Assembly (NCBI GenBank): GCA_964598355.1
Contig: CAZRBN010000011.1
Location: forward strand, 1 to 24,472
Direction: 5' to 3'
DNA length: 24,472 nt
From: DASQJJ01 sp964598355
GTDB taxonomy: Bacteria > Patescibacteriota > Microgenomatia > Levybacterales > UBA12049
Positions 1-5,314 of this stretch are shown piece after piece; the first letter of the stretch is position 1, and the number at the start of each line of letters is the position of its first letter. The position numbers and the translations under genes were made by a program. The notes beneath the pieces are model-generated. The model was given only the letters and a program-made list of their open reading frames with translations, was not told the DNA's origin and ran no database searches.

Positions 1-789
1 TGTTAGACAGTGGGCTCCGCCACCTGATTTTATAAATTCTCCTAGATCTATTTCCTCTGTTTTGTAGCCTAACTCATGGAGTTTTTGTACAAATGTTGGA
101 TTGTCTTCCTGGACAATAACATGATGGTCTGTCACAACACTATTGGAGCTAAAGCCATATGCTTCTTCTTTTGTAAATGCAATGAGATTAGGGATTCTTT
201 TTTTTAGTTCTTGTATTGTCCCTGGAGAATATGCATCGGGGTAGTAAAAAACTGTTTCATTGTTGAGAGGGAAAAACCCAACATCCAGATGATAAAAGGC
301 AGGATCCATAATTTTTAGATACACCACTTCCCTATCGTACATTTTCTCAAGAAATTTTGGAATTTCTGGATCTGACCTAACTCCTGTCCCAACAAAAATC
401 ATATCATTCCAAAAGTATGTTTCTCCATTTCCTTCAAGGTAATGGTGTTTGGGCAATTCATGGATCGTATATCCATTTTTCTCGAACCACACTTTGTATT
501 CTTCTCTTTCTGGTTGTCTTTGGTAAGGTCTAAAATTACTCAAGAGCACTTCCCTGCCCTGCACTATCCCTTGGTCTGTAGCAAAGACCATGTCATGTAT
601 TCCTTTCACTTGAGGAATAACTTCAACAGCGATACCAAGTTTTTCATATATTCCCTTTAGGTTTTCCCACTGTTTTTGAGCTTTTTTTGTATCAACACTG
701 CCAGGCTTCATCCAGGGGTTATACATATCTTCAACAGTAAAATACAGTGGGGCGCACATTAACACTTTTTTTATCTCAGTGTGCTTCAT
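1..789 (-). CDS. DDAH/arginine-deiminase-fold amidinohydrolase, 3' end cut by window edge
   Basis: An open frame of 263 codons runs from an ATG at 789 to the window edge without a stop, so the C-terminus is missing. The translation has the layout of the dimethylarginine dimethylaminohydrolase / amidinotransferase (pentein) superfamily: MCAPLYFTVE...NPWM near the N-terminus, DMVFATDQG at about 66-74, LEGNGE at 118-123, the HLD catalytic His at 167-169, and SGGGAHC with the nucleophilic Cys at about 261. Family members attack a guanidino carbon through this Cys and release citrulline from methylarginines or arginine. The start lies 6 bases after the argG stop, so the two are probably co-transcribed, and citrulline is the ArgG substrate. 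No Shine-Dalgarno is evident. The substrate cannot be assigned: arginine, a methylarginine or another guanidine are all possible. The family usually has AN or ANG where this protein has ATDQG. Confidence 0.85.
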   Translation of the reverse strand, partial: MKHTEIKKVLMCAPLYFTVEDMYNPWMKPGSVDTKKAQKQWENLKGIYEKLGIAVEVIPQVKGIHDMVFATDQGIVQGREVLLSNFRPYQRQPEREEYKVWFEKNGYTIHELPKHHYLEGNGETYFWNDMIFVGTGVRSDPEIPKFLEKMYDREVVYLKIMDPAFYHLDVGFFPLNNETVFYYPDAYSPGTIQELKKRIPNLIAFTKEEAYGFSSNSVVTDHHVIVQEDNPTFVQKLHELGYKTEEIDLGEFIKSGGGAHCLT

Positions 790-795
790 ACGAAG

Positions 796-2415
796 TTATA
801 CGTTTGATCCTGTTAATTTTTCGACAAATTCATGTGCTACATTGGGTGAAGTAATAAGTGGCGTATTGTACCTGACTGCCATTTGTCTAGTGAATTGTCC
901 GTCTGTTTTTTCTTTGGCAGTTGTTATTTTTCCTGTTGGAATATTAATAATGACATCAAAGCGATTTGCTTCCAGCAGATCTTTTAAGTTGGGTTTAAGA
1001 TGCGGTTGAGATACTTTATTGACTGCAATTGATTCAATATTATTTGCCTTTAAAAATTTGTGTGTTTTGTATGTGGCATAGAGCCGGTATTTCATTGCAG
1101 CTAAATGCTTTATATCAGGAAGGAGTTTTATTTTATTTGCTCTTTTTCCAATACTCACTAGTGCTGTTCGTTCTGCCCGTTGGGCTAGTCTCATTTGTAA
1201 CGTATATAATTCAATAAAACCAGCTGAAGCATTTTGGTTGAACGCAGTACTTGCCATAAAGGTTGCCAATTTTTCTTCAAAGATTGTATTTGGGGTTTCC
1301 AGGGCAATCATATGCACATTCCCTTTGTATAGCTTCAGTGTTACTTTTCCAGTTACTTTTTTATTCACATTATCAATATATGCATTAAGGTCTTCTATAA
1401 GAGGCTCATACCATAATCCTCCATAACACAAGTATGCCCATTTGGTATCAACCAGTGATTTAAACTCATTCTCTGCTCGTGTTGAGACGTATGCCTCGAG
1501 TTGTTTATGAGCAGTGATAATGACTTCTGCTGCTGGGGATTCAAAAATATCCCGAATCTTAAGTCCCACTACCCTATCTTCAATGTGAATATTTGTCCCC
1601 ACACCATGTTTGGCTCCTATGGTATTTAATGTCATAATCAGATCGGCAAGTTTCATCTGTTGTCCATTTAGTGAAACAGGTAAGCCTTTCACAAATTCTA
1701 GTTCGACAATTTCTGGCTCGTCAGGAGCTTTTTCTGGAAGCGAATTTATCAACAATATTTTTTCAAGAGGAGCAATAATGGCTGGATTTTCTATCTCTCC
1801 GCCTTCACCGGAAATTCCCCACATATTGTCATCATAGGAATATGGCTTATCTTTTGTTTGGCTCACTGGAATTCCGTGTTTTTTTGCATATGCAATTTCT
1901 TCATCCCGGCCCATGTTCCATTCTCTCACAGGTGCAATAATTTTCATGTCAGGGTTGAGTGCAAGAATTGTCCCTTCAATACGTACTTGATCATTCCCTT
2001 TTCCCGTGCACCCATGAGCAATACAATCAGCTCCTTCTTGCTCGGCTATTTTTACTGCCCATTTTGCAAGCAGTGGTCGTCCTAAAGGAGTTGCCAGACG
2101 GTATTCTTGCTGATAGGAAGCATTGGCTTTTATTCCTTTGGCAATATATTCCTCTGCAAATTCATCTTTTGCATCAATCATGAATGATTTGACTGCACCA
2201 AGTTTGATTGCCTTTTTTCTAATTGTTTCTAGATCATCAGCAATCTGTCCAATATCAATGGTAAGTGCAATCACTTCTGCTTTATATTCCTGTGCAATCC
2301 ATTTAAGCATGACTGAGGTATCAAGGCCACCTGAGTATAATAAGACGACTTTGTTGACTTCACCTTTTCGGCCTTCGTACGAGGAGACTTTTACGTATTC
2401 AGTATTTTTTCTCAT
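796..2415 (-). CDS. argG: Argininosuccinate synthase fused to a C-terminal MGS-like domain
   Basis: This cytoplasmic enzyme joins citrulline and aspartate with ATP to form argininosuccinate. The P-loop of the N-type ATP pyrophosphatase fold, YSGGLDTS, is at 27-34, and HGCTGKGNDQVR (134-145) and the NMWGISGEGGE block (197-207) are typical of ArgG. Residues 1 to about 417 cover the whole usual ArgG length (around 400). The protein continues to 539. Residues 418-535 match the MGS-like domain found at the end of carbamoyl-phosphate synthetase CarB: ALVSIGKRANK, LYATYKTHKFL, VNKVSQ, DVIINIPTG and TDGQFTRQMAV in the family order. In CarB this domain binds allosteric effectors. The N-terminal segment before the P-loop (VKVSSYEGRKGEV) also occurs in other bacterial ArgG proteins, which supports the ATG at 2415. 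No stop, frameshift or codon break separates the two domains. No argH or carAB is present in the window. Confidence 0.93.
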   Translation of the reverse strand: MRKNTEYVKVSSYEGRKGEVNKVVLLYSGGLDTSVMLKWIAQEYKAEVIALTIDIGQIADDLETIRKKAIKLGAVKSFMIDAKDEFAEEYIAKGIKANASYQQEYRLATPLGRPLLAKWAVKIAEQEGADCIAHGCTGKGNDQVRIEGTILALNPDMKIIAPVREWNMGRDEEIAYAKKHGIPVSQTKDKPYSYDDNMWGISGEGGEIENPAIIAPLEKILLINSLPEKAPDEPEIVELEFVKGLPVSLNGQQMKLADLIMTLNTIGAKHGVGTNIHIEDRVVGLKIRDIFESPAAEVIITAHKQLEAYVSTRAENEFKSLVDTKWAYLCYGGLWYEPLIEDLNAYIDNVNKKVTGKVTLKLYKGNVHMIALETPNTIFEEKLATFMASTAFNQNASAGFIELYTLQMRLAQRAERTALVSIGKRANKIKLLPDIKHLAAMKYRLYATYKTHKFLKANNIESIAVNKVSQPHLKPNLKDLLEANRFDVIINIPTGKITTAKEKTDGQFTRQMAVRYNTPLITSPNVAHEFVEKLTGSNV

Positions 2416-2455
2416 AAATTAAGAAAAATGGAGTAAATTTTCTTTTTCAAGTCAT

Positions 2456-2491
2456 CATTTTTTAGAATTTTCTCATTTTTTCTAAAAAATG
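2456..2491. repeat. Perfect 12-bp inverted repeat upstream of argG
   Basis: CATTTTTTAGAA at 2456-2467 is matched exactly by its reverse complement at 2480-2491, with a 12-base loop. It lies about 40 bases upstream of the argG start and about 200 bases downstream of the preceding minus-strand gene. There is no U-run directly after the stem on the minus strand, so it does not look like a classical terminator. It could be an operator or an AT-rich hairpin in the argG leader. The rest of 2416-2697 holds nothing I recognise. Confidence 0.6.
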
Positions 2492-2697
2492 TTTCCTTTC
2501 TAACAGTAATGAAAATGAGGAATAGTTGTCAAGAGGGAAACAGGGTATATATCTCTTTAAGATACGTAAATAAGTTTTTGTTTCTCCTGTATTGTGACAA
2601 AGTGAGTACTTCCTTACACATATGTGATTGCAACAGCACTTCTTGTTCCAAGATAGAGATGACAAACCTTTTCTCTACGTTACCTGATGTTTAGATA

Positions 2698-3690
2698 TTA
2701 GATATCATTAGATGAAATACGTTTCCATCCAACTTCTTTTGTCCTCCCTTCTTTTTTAGTGTACAACTGGTTTCTTGTAGCAAAAGAGATAGTGAGTGGA
2801 ATTTGGGAATAATAGTTAGTCATACTTTGGGTGACGATCCTCTTCATATAGATGATGAGTTGGTTATTTGGGCATAGGAAATACATATTGAGGGAATGAA
2901 TATGCTCATCCTCCCAATATTCCTCATCGAGAGACTCAAAAATACGTTTGCATGTATATCTCAAAAGAAATCGAGGAATATATGCATCAATGATAAAAAA
3001 GAATCCATACATGAGGCCTCCTTGTACACGTCTCCTTATATATCCATCAGATGTAATCTTCTCAAAGAGTATAAAGGGAGGGACATATGCAGGAGTAAAA
3101 AACTCTGTGGTATTGAGAGGAATTTTTTCTTCTTTTTCTGTATCTGTTGTTAGCTGAGTTAGTAATGAGTCAACAATAGCAATGCCTGTATGTGCTCGCA
3201 TGTCTATCTTTTTGTATACACTCTTACTTGTCCTGCTTGGTACTGTTTCCTGAATAAGGCGTTTGAGTGTTTCTCCGTCGTTCTTTTTGTCTTCTCTACT
3301 CACTTCTTTAGCTTTTGCTTTTTGTGGATAAAAGAGCATGATATACCAATCAGCAAGAATCTGACATTTAATACGAAATCCTTTTGATGTCTTTTTGTCT
3401 CGAGCAATACGTTTCAAGTACCTAGGAAAACTGTACTGAAACGTATCTTTCATGTACTTTCTCCCTAAAATAGAGAGATGATAGACAGCAGGTTTTGTTA
3501 AGGTACCATAGATTGGAGTAAAATCTCTTTCAATATATCCTTTGGTTGTTAAATCTTTCAACCAGCTATTGATTCTTCTGTGATCTTTATGTGCTAAAAA
3601 CTCTTGAATTTGTTTACTGTTTACGAAACGAAAAATATATAAAAGGAGTATGATGACTTCTTGTTTTTTTGTTACTGTCTTTTTTGCCAT
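2698..3690 (-). CDS. Replication-relaxation-like winged-helix protein
   Basis: This is a basic protein of 330 residues. The N-terminal 70-80 residues look like a winged helix: a hydrophobic helix (VIILLLYIFRFVNSKQIQEF), a recognition-helix-like RRINSWLKDLTTKGYI, then a wing and the sequence LSILGRKYM. This resembles the N-terminus of the replication-relaxation (Replic_Relax) family found on plasmids, integrated elements and in CPR genomes. The middle (about 120-200) is charged and variable. The C-terminal half has alternating hydrophobic stretches and no catalytic motif I can name. The gene stands alone: about 280 bases of non-coding DNA lie downstream and about 460 upstream, and the upstream side is extremely A-rich on the coding strand. 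Its job (replication control of an element, or transcription regulation) is not shown by the sequence. The family assignment rests on the N-terminal pattern only. Confidence 0.7.
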   Translation of the reverse strand: MAKKTVTKKQEVIILLLYIFRFVNSKQIQEFLAHKDHRRINSWLKDLTTKGYIERDFTPIYGTLTKPAVYHLSILGRKYMKDTFQYSFPRYLKRIARDKKTSKGFRIKCQILADWYIMLFYPQKAKAKEVSREDKKNDGETLKRLIQETVPSRTSKSVYKKIDMRAHTGIAIVDSLLTQLTTDTEKEEKIPLNTTEFFTPAYVPPFILFEKITSDGYIRRRVQGGLMYGFFFIIDAYIPRFLLRYTCKRIFESLDEEYWEDEHIHSLNMYFLCPNNQLIIYMKRIVTQSMTNYYSQIPLTISFATRNQLYTKKEGRTKEVGWKRISSNDI

Positions 3691-4151
3691 AGATTTTTTT
3701 TACTATGTTCTTTTTTCTGTAGTGTCTATTTATTCTTATTCCTTTATTTCTTTTTTATTTTCTTTGTTTTTTGTTTTTGAATGTGCTGATTTGTTTGTTA
3801 TTATTTATTGAGCATGTATGTATTTCTTTTATCTTTTGATTACTTATTATTTTTTTAGTTGAGCAGATGTATGGAGCAGGTAAGCAGTGTTATTACGTAT
3901 GACTATATTGCTAGGGTTCCCCACCCAGTTATCTTATAAGGAATAATAGCACAGCAGTCTAGTCCAAATCAAGGCTAAATATAGACAAAATTTGTCCCAG
4001 AAGGATGGGACAAAAAAAGTTGTGTATGTGCTCTGGATAATACCAAAAAAGAAGCCAGTGGACAAAGATAAAAGTCTCACAATTGATGAATGAATGTTTC
4101 GTCAGCGTATGCTTGTCAATATTTTTTGCTGATCTTCCGAGGATGTCTGTG
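3691..4151. other. 460-base non-coding stretch between the winged-helix gene and folD
   Basis: No coding frame here looks real. Bases 3691-3860 are strongly T-rich on the plus strand (A-rich in the reading sense of the winged-helix gene). Bases 3914-3926 form a short GGGT/ACCC hairpin, and 3991-4014 form a GTCCC/GGGAC hairpin listed separately as a possible folD terminator. I see no tRNA, riboswitch or mobile-element ends. Confidence 0.6.
3991..4014 (-). terminator. Possible terminator hairpin downstream of folD
   Basis: TTTGTCCC at 3991-3998 pairs with GGGACAAA at 4007-4014 across an 8-base loop. Read on the minus strand, the stem is followed by TTTTG, a short U-rich tail, about 140 bases after the folD stop codon. 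The GC core is only 5 bp and the tail is short, so termination may be weak. Confidence 0.45.
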
Positions 4152-5009
4152 TCAATTTTTTACTGAATGCTCTGCAGCTATTACGAGATTTTCCATAAGG
4201 CAAGCAACGTTTATTGGCCCCACTCCTCCAGGAATTGGAGTATACCATGCTGCTTTGTCTTGTATATCTTTTTCATTGTAGTCACCGACAAAATTACCTT
4301 CGGTGTCCATACCCATGCCAATACCAATAAGAATGGCATCTTTTTTAATCATGTCTGCTGTGAGTATGTTGGGTTTGCCTACTGCTGTAATAACAATATC
4401 TGCTTCTTGGGTAATTGCTGTAGGATTTTCTGTTTGGGAATCAATAACTCGTACATCTGCTCCCCGCTCTCTTAAAAGCTGGATAATAGGTAATCCTCCT
4501 GTTTTGCCTTTTCCCATCACAACAATTTTTTTTGATCGTACCCATTCATTGAATGACGCTCCTGTTGTGAGAGTTTCTTTTATCATAGGAATTTCCAGTG
4601 CTTTCATAACAGCTGATGCAACGGGGATAACAAATTGAGAGCCTGAGACAAATCCATCGACATCTTTATCTGGGTGAATATCATGAATTAGCTCTTCATA
4701 ATTAATGTGAGACGGGACAGGAAGCTGTAAAATAAGACCGTGAATATCTGTTTTTTGTTGCAGAAAGGCAATGGATTCTTTTAAAGTTTGCTGAGTTACT
4801 GATTCAGGGAAATTATACACAGAGACAACAGCGCCAATTTTTTTTGCCATTTTCTCTTTTTGATTAATATATGAAGTAATTGCTGGATCTTCCCCTACTC
4901 TGATGACTGCCAAGTGAGGTTGTATATTATACTCCTCTTGTAGATCGTCAACTCGAATTAAAAGTTCTGCTAATATATGATTGGCAATAGTCCGTCCGTC
5001 AATAATCAT
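4152..5009 (-). CDS. folD: Methylenetetrahydrofolate dehydrogenase/cyclohydrolase with variant motifs
   Basis: FolD interconverts 5,10-methylene-, 5,10-methenyl- and 10-formyl-tetrahydrofolate in the cytoplasm. The 285-residue length is normal. Catalytic features are present: SYINQKEK with Tyr47 and Lys51, QLPVP (95-99), PDKDVDGF (113-120) with Asp118, and PGGVGPINV (260-268). Two signatures differ from the textbook family. The TPxG stretch after the DVDGF motif is replaced by FVIPVASAVM. The dinucleotide-binding GRSxxVGxP motif is replaced by GKGKTGGLP (166-174), which may alter NADP or NAD preference. The gene has its own extended -10 box ending 6 bases before the ATG, so the mRNA is probably leaderless. 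It ends at TGA. Confidence 0.93.
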   Translation of the reverse strand: MIIDGRTIANHILAELLIRVDDLQEEYNIQPHLAVIRVGEDPAITSYINQKEKMAKKIGAVVSVYNFPESVTQQTLKESIAFLQQKTDIHGLILQLPVPSHINYEELIHDIHPDKDVDGFVSGSQFVIPVASAVMKALEIPMIKETLTTGASFNEWVRSKKIVVMGKGKTGGLPIIQLLRERGADVRVIDSQTENPTAITQEADIVITAVGKPNILTADMIKKDAILIGIGMGMDTEGNFVGDYNEKDIQDKAAWYTPIPGGVGPINVACLMENLVIAAEHSVKN

Positions 5010-5015
5010 GGGAGT

Positions 5016-5024
5016 ATTATACCA
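5016..5024 (-). promoter_or_regulatory. Extended -10 promoter of folD, probably leaderless
   Basis: TGGTATAAT on the minus strand matches the extended -10 consensus TGnTATAAT exactly. Six bases (ACTCCC) separate it from the folD ATG at 5009, so transcription should begin at or next to the start codon. No good -35 box is visible, as is usual for extended -10 promoters. Confidence 0.7.
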
Positions 5025-5026
5025 AA

Positions 5027-5061
5027 GATTTAGGATTTAGGATTGAAGATTTAAGAATGAG
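5027..5061. repeat. Short tandem heptamer array
   Basis: Five consecutive 7-base units are visible: GATTTAG, GATTTAG, GATTGAA, GATTTAA, GAATGAG, with increasing divergence. The array spans the stop codon of the coiled-coil gene and reaches to just upstream of the folD extended -10 box. Confidence 0.6.
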
Positions 5062-5260
5062 TAGGCTCAAACACAATAATTCTTTTTTCGTGACCTTCTA
5101 CTTTTTCTTCCAGGTCTTTGAATTGATGATATCCGATTGTTTGTTCTTCACGGATGGTTTCAAGCTGGCCAGAAATATCCTCTAATCGCTCAAAAATTTC
5201 ACTACGAAATTCTGATAAAACATCCCTTAATTTCTCTTCTGTTACTGGAATTGGTTTCAT
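5051..5260 (-). CDS. Small charged coiled-coil protein
   Basis: This 69-residue protein is rich in Glu, Arg and Lys with a heptad-like spacing of Leu, Ile and Phe (VLSEFRSEIFERLEDISGQL and onward to about residue 58). It has no signal peptide or membrane segment and no catalytic motif. The predicted fold is a single amphipathic helix able to form a coiled coil. I do not recognise a family. Coding status is supported by the well-formed promoter directly in front of the ATG, by the coherent amphipathic pattern and by the position between gyrA and folD. The last codons and the stop lie in a tandem heptamer repeat, so the C-terminus may vary between relatives. Confidence 0.65.
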   Translation of the reverse strand: MKPIPVTEEKLRDVLSEFRSEIFERLEDISGQLETIREEQTIGYHQFKDLEEKVEGHEKRIIVFEPTHS

Positions 5261-5266
5261 ACATTA

Positions 5267-5295
5267 AATATAAATTCCTTTATATAAGAAGTCAA
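5267..5295 (-). promoter_or_regulatory. Near-consensus promoter of the coiled-coil gene, leaderless spacing
   Basis: On the minus strand, TTGACT (5290-5295) and TATATT (5267-5272) are separated by exactly 17 bases. Six bases then lead to the ATG at 5260, so the expected start site falls on or beside the start codon. This is among the best-formed promoters in the window. Confidence 0.75.
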
Positions 5296-5314
5296 TGGAC
5301 TATGAACGTAGGTA

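Noticed and set aside
2462..2665. 67-codon open frame on the minus strand between argG and the winged-helix gene
   Set aside because: Composition is unlike a protein (clusters of Cys and His), there is no ribosome site, and it contains the AT-rich hairpin; treated as non-coding.
3914..3926. GGGTTCCCCACCC, which resembles a tRNA T-arm
   Set aside because: No acceptor, D or anticodon stems can be drawn around it and the T-loop consensus is not met; kept only as a small hairpin.
4152..4154. UGA recoded as an amino acid (as in some CPR lineages)
   Set aside because: folD ends at TGA at the length expected for the family, and no gene needs in-frame TGA read-through.
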